From Acidimicrobiales bacterium (GTDB taxonomy: Bacteria; Actinomycetota; Acidimicrobiia; Acidimicrobiales; DATDAH01), in contig JAEUJM010000013.1 of NCBI GenBank assembly GCA_016794585.1, positions 124,001 through 188,000 on the forward strand: a DNA stretch of 64,000 nucleotides, written 5' to 3'. Of the stretch, positions 52,807 through 61,494 are shown piece after piece (positions within the stretch are counted from its first letter, which is position 1; each line of letters opens with the position of its first letter). The notes under the pieces are model-generated. The model ran no database searches. It saw only the letters and a program-made list of their open reading frames with translations, and was not told the origin of the DNA. The translations under genes were made by a program, and so were the position numbers.

Positions 52807-53147
52807 CACCCCGATGTGGCTGGTGCGGGGCACCGGTGGTCGATCAGCCCGCAGTGGGCCGCAAGCGGCGCTACTGCCGCCAGAGCTGTCGCCAGCAGGC
52901 CTACCTGGCCCGCAAGCTGGCCGGCGCCCACGACCTGGCGCCCGACGAGGTCGTCGTACGTCGTGACGAGCTCACCGACCTGCAGGACCGCGTGTACGCG
53001 TTGCAGGCCGCCCTCGAGGACGTCGCCGGCGACCTGGCCGAGGCGGACGGTCCCGCCGACGTCCGCCGGGCCCTGGACTGGCTGGTGGCGCATGCCACCC
53101 CCGTGGCGGAGCTGTGGATAACGCCGGTCTCGGATCGAGACCCCTGA
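52797..53147 (+). CDS. Small zinc-ribbon protein, probable DNA-binding autoregulator
   Basis: The 116-residue protein begins with CGWCGAPV and RRYCRQSCRQQAYLARK, a four-cysteine zinc site like FCS/MYM-type and DUF2116-like ribbons, in a strongly basic setting. A coiled coil of about 50 residues follows (RRDELTDLQDRVYALQAALEDVAGDLAEA), which would dimerise it. Basic zinc ribbon plus dimer helix plus a palindrome over its own start suggests autoregulation. Similar small proteins are widespread in actinobacteria without known function. Confidence 0.72.
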   Translation: MTKPPRCGWCGAPVVDQPAVGRKRRYCRQSCRQQAYLARKLAGAHDLAPDEVVVRRDELTDLQDRVYALQAALEDVAGDLAEADGPADVRRALDWLVAHATPVAELWITPVSDRDP

Positions 53148-53251
53148 CTTTACATAACGGAGATTCTGGGCGTTCTGTGGGTACGTTGCCGTGGTGTCCG
53201 GTGGGGTTGCTTTCGGGCGCTGCCCCCTCGGGCCGATAGCTTGGTGGCCCC

Positions 53252-55108
53252 ATGTCTCGTCGCATCGACATCGAACTCACCAGCGAGCGCCCGGACGGTG
53301 TCTGGACCTGGCGCGCCGCCGGAGCCAAGCAGCCCAAGGGCGAGCTGGACGGAACCCTTCTCTTCGCCGGGGCCAAGGTCGGTGACGTCGTGCGCGCCGA
53401 CGCCGACTTCGACATCGACGGCATCAACGTCACCGCGGTGCTGCCCCCGAAAGGTGCCCGACGAGAGCCCGAGCGCCTCGAGATCATCGGCACGCCCACC
53501 AAGCTCGAGCCCGTCACCACGACGCTCGCCAAGCGGGGCAAGGGCGACCGTGGTGACCGGGGTGAGCGTGGCGGCCGCCGTGACCGTGGTGAACGGGGTG
53601 ACCGGGGTGACCGTGGCCCTCGCTCCCGTGACGGGCGACCCGATCGGGCCAAGCGCGAGCGCAAGCCCCGCGCCGAGGGCGACGGCTCCAGGCGCCCCCC
53701 TCGTCCGCCGCGCCCCGAGGTCGAGGCCAAGCCCAAGCCCAAGCGCCTCAAGGCCGGCCGTACCCACCGCAACGCCGTCCTCGCCGACCTGCCCCCCGAG
53801 CAGCGTCCGGTGGCCGAGCAGGTCCTGAAGGGCGGCATCCCCGCGGTCCGCCAGGCCGTCCAGAAGCAGAACGAGGCCGCCGAGGCCGAGGGGAAGCCGC
53901 CGGTCAAGGCCGAGGCGCTCGTGGCCCTCGCCGAGGGGATGCTCCCCCGCCTGCGTAGCGCGGAGTGGCGGGACAAGGCCGAGGCGGCCCTGGCCGACAT
54001 CGAAGAGCTCGACCTGCGTGACCTGCGCTCGGTCATCGTGGCCGCCGACACCGGCGCGCGCGACGAGGAGAGCCGGGCCCTCGCCGACCAGCTGCGCGCC
54101 GCGCTCAACCGGCGGGTCGAGCAGGAGCACGCCGCCTGGCTGGCCGAGATCGCCGCCAACCTGGCCGAGGGCCGCAGCGTGCGGGCCCTGCGGCTGAGCT
54201 CCCGTCCGCCCAAGGCCGGCGCCCCGCTCCCGGCGGACATGGCCGCTCGCCTCGCCGAGGCCACCGCTGCGTCCCTGACCTCCGAGGTCACCCAGGACCG
54301 CTGGGCCACGGTCCTCGACGCCTTGGCCTTCTCACCCGTGCGCCTCAACGTCGTGCCCGAGAGCCTCCCGGCCGTCCCTTCGGACGAGCTCCTGAAGGAA
54401 GTCGCCCGCCTCGCCACCCAGATCCCCCAGATCGCCGCCGTGTTCGGCGTCGAGCCGGCCCCGTCGGGCAAGCGCCCCCGTCCCCGTCCGCCCCGCCCGC
54501 CCAAGGCCGCCGCGAAGAAGGTCCCGCCGCCGCCCAAGGGCGACAAGGCCGACAAGCCCGGCAAGGACGAGGCCAAGACGGACGAGGCCAAGACGGACGA
54601 GGCCAAGACGGACGAGGCGGACACGAACCAGGCCGAGAAGGCCACCGAGGTGACCGAGGACGCCCCTACCGAGGCGACTCCCAGCGACGAGTCCACCCCG
54701 ACCGAGGGCGCCGAGACCACTCCCCCGGCGGAAGAGGCCGCCGTCGACGCGCCGGCCCCCGACGAGCCTGAAGGGGCCGCGACCCCGGACCCCGCTCCCC
54801 CATCGGAGGACACCGACGTCCCGAACGCGGCGCCCGTCGACGAGCCCCAGCCTGAGAGCGCAGCCGACAACTCGCCGCCGGCCGACACCGCGGCCGAGGA
54901 CGTCCCTGCAGAGGACGCGCCGGCCGTCGACGATGCCCCTCCCCCGGTCGAGGCGACGGTCGACGACGCGCCCGCTGAGGACGCACCGGTAGAGGACGCC
55001 TCCGACGGCGACGCGCCATCGGAGGATGCGTCGACCGAGGAGAGCGTGCCGGCAGACGAGGCCCCGGTGGCCGACGACGCCACCCCCGAGGACGAGGCCG
55101 GCGCCTAG
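53252..55108 (+). CDS. Large RG-rich and acidic low-complexity protein, possible RNA-binding protein
   Basis: I do not recognise a named family for this 618-residue protein. Residues 1-85 look like a small beta domain (MSRRIDIELTSE, GVWTWRAAGAKQPKGEL, LFAGAKVGDVVRADADFDIDGINVTAVLP), possibly OB-like. Residues 94-138 are RGD/RGE-type RG repeats, which favour RNA binding. A basic proline stretch leads to a helical domain (about 168-400). The last 200 residues are disordered and rich in D, E, P, A and T, including a DEAKT triplet. TAGCTT nine bases before the ATG gives a near-leaderless start. Confidence 0.75.
   Translation: MSRRIDIELTSERPDGVWTWRAAGAKQPKGELDGTLLFAGAKVGDVVRADADFDIDGINVTAVLPPKGARREPERLEIIGTPTKLEPVTTTLAKRGKGDRGDRGERGGRRDRGERGDRGDRGPRSRDGRPDRAKRERKPRAEGDGSRRPPRPPRPEVEAKPKPKRLKAGRTHRNAVLADLPPEQRPVAEQVLKGGIPAVRQAVQKQNEAAEAEGKPPVKAEALVALAEGMLPRLRSAEWRDKAEAALADIEELDLRDLRSVIVAADTGARDEESRALADQLRAALNRRVEQEHAAWLAEIAANLAEGRSVRALRLSSRPPKAGAPLPADMAARLAEATAASLTSEVTQDRWATVLDALAFSPVRLNVVPESLPAVPSDELLKEVARLATQIPQIAAVFGVEPAPSGKRPRPRPPRPPKAAAKKVPPPPKGDKADKPGKDEAKTDEAKTDEAKTDEADTNQAEKATEVTEDAPTEATPSDESTPTEGAETTPPAEEAAVDAPAPDEPEGAATPDPAPPSEDTDVPNAAPVDEPQPESAADNSPPADTAAEDVPAEDAPAVDDAPPPVEATVDDAPAEDAPVEDASDGDAPSEDASTEESVPADEAPVADDATPEDEAGA
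54566..54610 (+). repeat. Three exact copies of a 15-base coding repeat
   Basis: GACGAGGCCAAGACG occurs three times in tandem (54566-54610) with a partial fourth copy. It encodes DEAKT x3 in the disordered tail and could vary in copy number. Confidence 0.9.
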
Positions 55109-55117
55109 CTCGGCCCC

Positions 55118-55666
55118 TCAGCCGTCGAGGAGGGCGTGCAGCTCCGCAGGAGCGGCCAGCACCTCGTCGCCCGGGGTCGGTGTCGCCCGGGGGTTCCAAC
55201 CCGCCCAGGCGAAGCGACAACCGACCTCCACGGCGCAGCGGCGGTCGTGCTCGGTGTCGCCGACGAACACGATCTCATCGGCGCGCAGCTCCATCGCCGT
55301 GAGCACCGGACCCAGCGACTTCCCGGCGAAGTCGAACGCGTCGGCGAAGAGGGCGACCTCGGGCTCCCACCCGAGACGGGCGAGTTCGGGCACGCCGCCA
55401 CTCGGGTGCTTGTTCGAGCACACCGCCCAGCGCGGGAGGCCGGCGACCAACTCGTGGGTGCCGGGAAAGGGCAGGGCGGCATCCACGTCGTAGTGACCGA
55501 GGTAGTCGTCCACCGAGAGGCCCAGACGGGCGCACTCCGCCGCCAGCGTGTGGCCGAAGGTGATGTCCTCCTCGGGCACCCCCAGGGCCACGAAGGGCGC
55601 CACGAGGGCCGCATCGGAGTCCAACAGGGTGCCGTCGAGGTCGAACACGGGCACGAGTCGAGGCAC
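55118..55666 (-). CDS. HAD family hydrolase (phosphoglycolate phosphatase-like)
   Basis: The 182-residue protein has HAD motif I FDLDGTLLDSD (8-18), motif II at AVCSNK (about 81-86), a lysine in FAGKSLGP (motif III) and motif IV VFVGDTEHDRRCA. A short helical cap follows motif I. It would dephosphorylate a small metabolite in the cytoplasm. The GTG start and the adjacent divergent enoyl-CoA hydratase give no clear substrate. Confidence 0.9.
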   Translation of the reverse strand: MPRLVPVFDLDGTLLDSDAALVAPFVALGVPEEDITFGHTLAAECARLGLSVDDYLGHYDVDAALPFPGTHELVAGLPRWAVCSNKHPSGGVPELARLGWEPEVALFADAFDFAGKSLGPVLTAMELRADEIVFVGDTEHDRRCAVEVGCRFAWAGWNPRATPTPGDEVLAAPAELHALLDG

Positions 55667-55722
55667 CCGGCGATTCTCCCCGGCCCACGGCCCCGACGGC
55701 CAAACGGGCGTCGCGCCACCGG

Positions 55723-55734
55723 TAGGGTGCGGGC
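55723..55734 (+). promoter_or_regulatory. -10 box for the enoyl-CoA hydratase gene (leaderless)
   Basis: TAGGGT (55723-55728) is followed by six bases and the ATG at 55735. Confidence 0.45.
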
Positions 55735-56496
55735 ATGATCGACTACGAGCTGCGCGGCCACGTCGCCGTCATCACCATCAACCGCCCCGAGGCCCGCAAC
55801 GCCGTCAACGGTGAGGTGGCCAACGGCATCGAAGCCGCCATCGACCGCCTCGAGGCCGACGACGACGTCTGGCTGGGCGTGCTCTGCGGCGAAGGCTCGG
55901 TGTTCTGTGCCGGCGCCGACCTGAAGGCCATCAACGAGGGCCGGGGCGGCGAGCTCCAGACCGAGCGGGGCGGCTTCGGCGGCATCGTGCAGCGCGAGCG
56001 CACCAAGCCCATCATCGCCGCGGTGGACGGTCCCGCCCTCGCCGGCGGCACCGAGATCGTCCTCGCCTGCGACCTCGTGGTCGCCTCCTCCGAGGCCCGC
56101 TTCGGCATCCCCGAGGTGAAGCGCTCCCTCGTGGCCGCCGCCGGTGGGCTGTTCCGCCTCCCCAAGCGGCTTCCCCCCAACGTCGCCATGGAGCTCGCAC
56201 TCACCGGTGACCCCATCGACGCCGAGCGGGCCCACCACTTCGGTCTCGTCAACGAGCTGTGCGAGCCCGGGACGGCCCTCGAGCGGGCCCTCGATCTCGC
56301 GTCCCGCATCGAGGCCAATGCCCCCGTGGCCGTTCGTGAGAGCCGCCGCCTGATGCTCCTGTCCGACGACCTCGACGTCGACGCCGGCATCCACGAGTCC
56401 AACAAGGCCCTGATGGGCCTCACCTCCAGCGCCGACTTCTCCGAGGGCCTCATGGCCTTCATCGAGAAGCGCCCGCCGAACTGGCAGGGCAAGTAA
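55735..56496 (+). CDS. Enoyl-CoA hydratase/isomerase (crotonase) family protein
   Basis: The 253-residue protein has the crotonase oxyanion-hole segments FCAGADLKA (about 61-69) and DGPALAGGTEIVLACDLVVAS (about 101-121). EVKRSLVAAAGGLFRLPK follows, with an Arg/Leu position in place of the usual catalytic Glu, so hydratase activity is not assured. The N-terminus VITINRPEARNAVN is typical. It acts on CoA thioesters, likely in fatty-acid or branched-acid breakdown. Confidence 0.92.
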   Translation: MIDYELRGHVAVITINRPEARNAVNGEVANGIEAAIDRLEADDDVWLGVLCGEGSVFCAGADLKAINEGRGGELQTERGGFGGIVQRERTKPIIAAVDGPALAGGTEIVLACDLVVASSEARFGIPEVKRSLVAAAGGLFRLPKRLPPNVAMELALTGDPIDAERAHHFGLVNELCEPGTALERALDLASRIEANAPVAVRESRRLMLLSDDLDVDAGIHESNKALMGLTSSADFSEGLMAFIEKRPPNWQGK

Positions 56497-56547
56497 GCCA
56501 CCCGCCACCTCGGCATCCCACCACCCAGCCGCCGTGTCGGCGGGGTC

Positions 56548-56958
56548 TCAGACGATGGTCGTGAGGATCTCGTGGTCGTGGAGGAACTCGGCCAGGCCCG
56601 GCGCCAGGTTCATCTCGGCCACGTCCCACAGCGGCACCCAACGGGCCTCGGTGGCGTCGTCACCGGCGATCGGCTCGGCGGCCTCGAGCAGGGTCACCGC
56701 GAAGTCGAGGATCACCGCGTGGCGGCCGTCGTCGATGCGCTCGGCCCAGCCGATGAGCTCACCGCAGACGCCCTCGATGCCCGTCTCCTCGAGGAGCTCG
56801 CGCACCACGGCCTCCTGGACGGTCTCGCCGGCCTCGATGCGCCCTCCCGGCACCGACCAGGTGCCGGCCGCGGGGCCGTGCCCCCGCCGGACGAGGAGAA
56901 GGCGCTCGTCGTCGACGACGACGGCACCCACGCAGGCCTCAGGGCGTGCCGTCGTCAT
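56548..56958 (-). CDS. NUDIX hydrolase
   Basis: The 136-residue protein has a complete Nudix box GGRIEAGETVQEAVVRELLEETGI (about 42-65), flanked by GTWSVP and a VILDFAV strand. It hydrolyses a nucleoside diphosphate linked to another group; the substrate is not evident. The ATG at 56958 lies 20 bases inside the end of the upstream GNAT gene, so the two are translationally coupled. Confidence 0.93.
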   Translation of the reverse strand: MTTARPEACVGAVVVDDERLLLVRRGHGPAAGTWSVPGGRIEAGETVQEAVVRELLEETGIEGVCGELIGWAERIDDGRHAVILDFAVTLLEAAEPIAGDDATEARWVPLWDVAEMNLAPGLAEFLHDHEILTTIV

Positions 56959-57481
56959 CGCCCGGGCCCGGGACGCCGTCCGCGCCATCCCCGTCCTCGG
57001 ACGCCTCGTCGTCGACCGTGAAGGCCTTGTGCACCACGATGGCACGGGCCACCAGCCCGAAGCTCTCGAAGAAGTTCTTGGTGGGTCGGTTGCCCGGGAG
57101 CGCGACCGAGTCGACCCCGAAGCACCCCTGCTCCTCGCACCAGTCGACGAGCAGGTTCATCATGGTCTCGCCCACCCCGACCCCACGGAAGTCGGGCTCG
57201 ACGAACAGGTCGCCGATGACCCCGAGGCGCCCGCCGTCACGGAGCTCGTTGAAGCGGGCGACGCCGTAGCCCACCACGGCATCGTCCACCGACCCGACGA
57301 CCACCAGGTGGTCGTGGTCGGTGAGGGCTGCCCGTAGGGCCTCGTCGACCGGCTCGGCCCGACCCGCGGTGCGGGCCCAGACGTCGCCGCCCTTGGTGGG
57401 GCGCAGCTCCTCGATGGCCTCGCGGGCCAGTTCCACCAACCGCTGCAGGTCGGTGGCGTTGGCCACACGGGCGGTCTCCAT
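56939..57481 (-). CDS. GNAT family N-acetyltransferase
   Basis: The 180-residue protein has the GNAT core: GYGVARFNE, then LGVIGDLFVEPDFRGVGVGETMMNLLVDWCEEQGC (motif A acetyl-CoA binding with RGVGVG), then VALPGNRPTKNFFESFGLVARAIVVHK. A 25-residue acidic tail (DDEASEDGDGADG) follows. It would acetylate an amine. The substrate is unknown. Confidence 0.92.
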   Translation of the reverse strand: METARVANATDLQRLVELAREAIEELRPTKGGDVWARTAGRAEPVDEALRAALTDHDHLVVVGSVDDAVVGYGVARFNELRDGGRLGVIGDLFVEPDFRGVGVGETMMNLLVDWCEEQGCFGVDSVALPGNRPTKNFFESFGLVARAIVVHKAFTVDDEASEDGDGADGVPGPGDDDGTP

Positions 57482-57485
57482 GGTC

Positions 57486-58001
57486 TCAGGATGCCTGGAG
57501 CTGGGCGATCTTGTTCAGGATGGTCTGGCGGCCGCGGGTCTCGCGCTCGTACGCCCGCACGGCTTCGAGCTCGTCGGGGCCGAGACCCTCGAGGCGGGGC
57601 ATGACCTGGAAGGCCGAGAGGGTGTCGTAGCCGGGGATGGCGAGATCGCTGCTGTCGGCCCGCTCGGGCTCGGGCACGAGGCGGAGATCGGCCGGCTCGG
57701 TGATGTCGAGGTCGTCCTCGACGGCGATGGGGTCGGCGGCCTCGGGGTCGTCGTCCTCGGGGCGAAGACCGGCGATGTTGAGCAGCCCGAGGACGAGGCC
57801 CTGGGCGTCCGCCAGGGTCTGGGCCGCGCGTTCCTCACCGCGACGGACCGCGAACTTGCCCACCACCCGGGTGAACTGCACCTGGCGCCGGCCGCGGTCG
57901 ACGAGGTCGGGGAAGAGGCGTCGGCCTTCGAGGGCGAGCCCCAGGGGGGCGTACACCACGACGTCGGCCACCTTGGCCACGACCGGTCGCTCGTCGGTCA
58001 T
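57486..58001 (-). CDS. Uncharacterised actinobacterial protein
   Basis: I do not recognise this 171-residue protein. The first 75 residues have a strand-like VVAKVADVVVYAPLGLALE and a helical, basic segment (RRQVQFTRVVGKFAVRRGEERAAQTLADAQG). An acidic middle and a helical C-terminus follow (LEGLGPDELEAVRAYERETRGRQTILNKIAQLQ). No signal peptide or transmembrane helix is clear. It starts five bases past the DUF4193 gene and ends five bases before the GNAT gene, so it belongs to a four-gene run ending with NUDIX. Confidence 0.7.
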   Translation of the reverse strand: MTDERPVVAKVADVVVYAPLGLALEGRRLFPDLVDRGRRQVQFTRVVGKFAVRRGEERAAQTLADAQGLVLGLLNIAGLRPEDDDPEAADPIAVEDDLDITEPADLRLVPEPERADSSDLAIPGYDTLSAFQVMPRLEGLGPDELEAVRAYERETRGRQTILNKIAQLQAS

Positions 58002-58005
58002 GGCC

Positions 58006-58482
58006 TCAGACGCAGTCCAGGCAGAGCTGGTTGGCCTCGTCGGCCAGCTGGCTGGGGTGCTTGACCAGGAAGCAGGACTGGCAGACGAACTCACCAGGGC
58101 GCTTCGGCTGGATGCGCCCCCCGCCCTCGGCCCCGTCGGCCTCGGGCACGACCTGCTCCTCTTCCTCGTCGTCTTCCTCGTCGTCGGAGGCCGCGATCCG
58201 GTCCTTCAAGATGGCGTCGAGATCGGCCTCGACGTCGTCGGGGTCGGGCTCGTCGTCGTCTTCCTCGTCGGTGTCGGCCTTCGCGGAGGTGGCCGGCTTG
58301 TCCCCGGCGACGTCGTCCTCGTCCTCGTCGTCGTCGACGACCACGTCGTCGTCGATGTCGTCGGCGAGGTCGTCGCCCACCGCGAGGTCGTCGTCGACCA
58401 GGTCCTCGTCGTCGAGGTCCTCCTCGAGGTCCTCCGCGATGAAGTCCTCGTCCTCAATGATCTCGTCTACGTCGTCAGCCAT
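58006..58482 (-). CDS. DUF4193 domain protein with long acidic N-terminus
   Basis: The 158-residue protein ends with the DUF4193 zinc-binding pattern EFVCQSCFLVKHPSQLADEANQLCLDC, with two CxxC pairs. The first 100 residues are extremely acidic and low-complexity (EEDLDDEDLVDDDLAVGDDL), longer than in typical members of about 100 residues. DUF4193 proteins are conserved in actinobacteria with unknown function. Confidence 0.85.
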   Translation of the reverse strand: MADDVDEIIEDEDFIAEDLEEDLDDEDLVDDDLAVGDDLADDIDDDVVVDDDEDEDDVAGDKPATSAKADTDEEDDDEPDPDDVEADLDAILKDRIAASDDEEDDEEEEQVVPEADGAEGGGRIQPKRPGEFVCQSCFLVKHPSQLADEANQLCLDCV

Positions 58483-58616
58483 GTCGTCCTAGCAGGGGTT
58501 CGTCGCCACGCACCGGAAGATGTCGCGGCCGGGATGATAGGCACACCGAGCGCCAGTCGCGCGCGTCGCGTGCGATGGCGTGTGGCACACCCGGTGGAGG
58601 AGCGTCGTCATGACGC

Positions 58617-60227
58617 TCAGATGCGACCGAGGCGGCGCTCCTCGGCACGGCGCTCGGATTGGAGGCGCTCGAGTTCGGCCTCCTCGGAATGGTCGACGAA
58701 GCGCATCATCTCGGCGATGGCGTGGTGGCCAGCCTCCTCCGCGATGAGCCGGTGCATCTCCTGGCCGACCAGGCGGTACGCCGGGTGCCCCTGTGGGGTC
58801 GTGCGCAGCTCGATCAGGTGCATGGCGGCCCGCGCGTTCAGGTTGATCATGAAGCGCACCTTGTACGCCAGCGACACCGCGTACGAGGCCTGATCGGGGA
58901 ACGGCCCGGCCAGATCGTCGTAGAGGGCCGCGGAGCGCTCCATGGCCTCGTCGAACGCGGGCGCCGCCCCGGCCTCGTCGACCGCGCCGGGCCGGGTATA
59001 GCCGTGGTGCGGGGTGAGGCGCTGCCACTCGATGGTGAGCATCCGGTGGCGCTGGAGGTCGCGGAACGCGCCGTAGTCGGCCAGCACGTCGAACCGGTAG
59101 AACGGCCGCTCCAGCGCTCGCCCGGGCTTGTGGCGCCGGTTGGCCCGCTCCCCCACGTAGGCCCGCACCACGGCGAGGCGCTCGTCGGTGGTGAGGTCAC
59201 GGACCCGGTCCTCGATCTGTCGCTCGGGGAGGTCGAGGTGGGAGTAGAGCATCGACGCGACGACCTTGACCTCGGCGTCGGGGTCGAAGTCGGTGAGGCT
59301 GACCACGGGGGCCGGGTCGGCCGAAGTCCCGTCGGGGAACAGTCGCCCGGCGATGTCCTCCATGGCGTCATGGGTGGACGACAGGTAGCGGCTCCACGCC
59401 ACGCCCCGGTCGTCGAGGTCCACGCGCTTCAGGAACGACGGGATCACCTTGCGGAGCTCGGTGAGCATCATGTCGGCGTAGGACCGGGCCTCGGGCAGGG
59501 GGTGCGACCGCATGCGCAGGAGGAGTTGCTCGTAGGCCTGCCCCGTGCCGTAGATGCCGACGTTGGACAGCGAGGCTGCGGGCAGGATGCCGCGGAGGGC
59601 GTCGAAGGCCTTGGCCCGCACGGCCTGTCGGTACACGAAGTCCGAGTCGTCGGGGTCCTTGGGGTACTGGTCGCGGAACCAGTCCTGGAGCACCGGGAGC
59701 AGCTCGCCGTAGGTGTCGAAGAGCCGATCCATGTCGCCGACGTAGCGGGTGCCCAGCGACGAGCCGAGGACCTCCGGGTCGCGGTAGAAGCGGTAGCGGC
59801 CGCCGATGCGGGCGTCGTAGGCGATGTAGCGGGTGGACTGCTCGAGGTAGGCCATGAGGCGGCCCCACTCGAGCACCTTCGTGAGCAGGTTGGAGGCCTG
59901 CTCACACGCCAGGTGGACCCCACCGAGCTGGGCCACGGAGTCGTCGCCGTAGTCGAAGAAGACCCGGTCGTAGAGGTCTTCCGCCCGCCGCAGGCCGACC
60001 GTGGCGTCGATGGAGATGTCGCCGCTGATGTCGAGATCGCCGACGAACTCGTCGAGGAACAGCCGGCGCAGGCTCTTGGGCGAGCGGGAGTAGCGGGCGA
60101 AAAGGGCCCCCTTGACCACCTCGGGGAGGTTGACGAGGGCGAAGACCGGCCCGTCGAGGTTGGTGAAGTAGCGCCGCAGGATGTCGGCCTCTTCGGGCTC
60201 GTAGTCCTCGGCGACGTACACGCTCAC
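58617..60227 (-). CDS. Double-length FAD-dependent thymidylate synthase (ThyX)-like protein
   Basis: The 536-residue protein is twice the size of ThyX. The N-terminal half has GDDSVAQLGGVHLACEQASNLLTKVLEW and LEQSTRYIAYD, matching the ThyX GHDS-region and the S-x-RY part of its motif. The C-terminal half has FRDLQRHRMLTIEWQRLTPHHGYTRP, an RHR-containing segment, and RFMINLNARAAMHLIELRTTPQGHPAYR. Active-site features look split between the halves. Whether it makes dTMP is uncertain; homologues are annotated as FAD-dependent thymidylate synthase. Confidence 0.78.
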   Translation of the reverse strand: MSVYVAEDYEPEEADILRRYFTNLDGPVFALVNLPEVVKGALFARYSRSPKSLRRLFLDEFVGDLDISGDISIDATVGLRRAEDLYDRVFFDYGDDSVAQLGGVHLACEQASNLLTKVLEWGRLMAYLEQSTRYIAYDARIGGRYRFYRDPEVLGSSLGTRYVGDMDRLFDTYGELLPVLQDWFRDQYPKDPDDSDFVYRQAVRAKAFDALRGILPAASLSNVGIYGTGQAYEQLLLRMRSHPLPEARSYADMMLTELRKVIPSFLKRVDLDDRGVAWSRYLSSTHDAMEDIAGRLFPDGTSADPAPVVSLTDFDPDAEVKVVASMLYSHLDLPERQIEDRVRDLTTDERLAVVRAYVGERANRRHKPGRALERPFYRFDVLADYGAFRDLQRHRMLTIEWQRLTPHHGYTRPGAVDEAGAAPAFDEAMERSAALYDDLAGPFPDQASYAVSLAYKVRFMINLNARAAMHLIELRTTPQGHPAYRLVGQEMHRLIAEEAGHHAIAEMMRFVDHSEEAELERLQSERRAEERRLGRI

Positions 60228-60312
60228 GCGGGCTGCTGCTCCCAGGGTCGCTCCACGACGGCCGAGGTTACGGCGCGCGCGGTCGTCGGTCGGGTATCCC
60301 CCGCCCGCGCCC

Positions 60313-61494
60313 TCAAGTGCCGTGGGCGGCGGCGAACTCGGCCTTGGCCGCGTCGACCAGCTCGGGCTGCAACCAGAGGTCGGCCACGGTCATGGCCATG
60401 GCCTTGGCGCCGTCGAGCACGGCCTTGTCGCCTGCCTCGGAGCCCGCGTACGCGGTGAACTCGGGCGAGTGGATGGAGATGTTCGGGGGCGAGACCGCGA
60501 TCATCGGGTGGATCGACGGCACCAGGTGGCTCACGTTGCCCATGTCGGTGCTGCCGACCACGCCCGGCACGTCGGCGGGGTCGAGCAGGGTGCGGCCCGT
60601 GGCCGCGGCGTTGGCCGTGTAGAGGTCGACCAGGGTGGCGCTGTCGGCCATGTCGGCGTACGCGGGGTACTCCCAATGGTGGGTCATGGTGCACCCGGCG
60701 GCGTCCGCGCCGGCCTGGAGGCAGGCGAGAACCCGCTCCTTCAGCGGTTCGAGGGTGCGCAGGGAGCGCGAGCGGACGTACCAGTGCGCCGCCGCTTCCT
60801 TCGGGACGATGTTGGGCTTGTCGCCCGCCTTGGTGAACACGCCGTGCACCCGCTCGTCGGGGCGGATGTGCTGGCGCAGGGCGGCGACATTCATGTAGCC
60901 GAGCACCGCCGCGTCCAGTGCGTTGCGCCCCCGGTGCGGGTAGGCGGCGGCGTGGGCGGCCTCGCCCTCGTACTCCACGAAGACCTGCTGGATGGCGATG
61001 GCGTTCATCGAGATCAGGTCCCCGCCGGCGGGGTGCACCATCATCGCCGCGTCGATGCCCTCGAAGGCCCCCTGGTCGGCCATCAGGACCTTGCCTCCGC
61101 CTCCCTCCTCCGCCGGGGTGCCGAGGATCACCACCCGGCCGCCGAGCTCGTCGGCCAGCGCCGCGGCGGCGAGGCCTGCCCCGAGACCCGCGGTGCCGAT
61201 GATGTTGTGGCCGCAGGCGTGGCCCACGCCCGGGAGCGCGTCGTACTCGCACAGCACCGCGATGGTGGGGCCATCGCTGCCGGCACGCGCCGCGAACGCC
61301 GTGTCGAGGCCGTAGGCGTGGCGCTCCACGTCGAGGCCATCGGCCTCGAGGATGCCCGTGAGCAGCTCGTGGGCGAAGTGCTCCTCGAAGGCCAGCTCGG
61401 GGTGCTCGTGCAACTGGTGGGACGCGTCGATCAGCAGGTCGGCCCGCCGGTCGACCTCCGCCGTGATGCGTTCCTTCGCCGTGGCCAGGTCCAT
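60313..61494 (-). CDS. M20 family amidohydrolase/peptidase (M20D, aminobenzoyl-glutamate-hydrolase-like)
   Basis: The 393-residue protein is an M20 metallopeptidase. Metal-site motifs are GVGHACGHN (about 90-98), GTPAEEGGGGK and MMVHPAGGD, with a dimerisation domain starting at FVEYEGEAAHAAAYPHRGRNALDA. The C-terminal STDMGNVSHLVPSIHPM and HSPEF fit the PabB/AbgB-like subgroup. It would cleave an N-acyl or aminobenzoyl amino acid. ATG 61494 was chosen because TAGGGT (complement of 61502-61507) lies seven bases upstream, which implies a leaderless mRNA. Confidence 0.88.
   Translation of the reverse strand: MDLATAKERITAEVDRRADLLIDASHQLHEHPELAFEEHFAHELLTGILEADGLDVERHAYGLDTAFAARAGSDGPTIAVLCEYDALPGVGHACGHNIIGTAGLGAGLAAAALADELGGRVVILGTPAEEGGGGKVLMADQGAFEGIDAAMMVHPAGGDLISMNAIAIQQVFVEYEGEAAHAAAYPHRGRNALDAAVLGYMNVAALRQHIRPDERVHGVFTKAGDKPNIVPKEAAAHWYVRSRSLRTLEPLKERVLACLQAGADAAGCTMTHHWEYPAYADMADSATLVDLYTANAAATGRTLLDPADVPGVVGSTDMGNVSHLVPSIHPMIAVSPPNISIHSPEFTAYAGSEAGDKAVLDGAKAMAMTVADLWLQPELVDAAKAEFAAAHGT

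Noticed and set aside
53546..53632. GACCGTGGT repeats as CRISPR or regulatory iterons
   Set aside because: They are in frame and encode RG repeats with no spacers.
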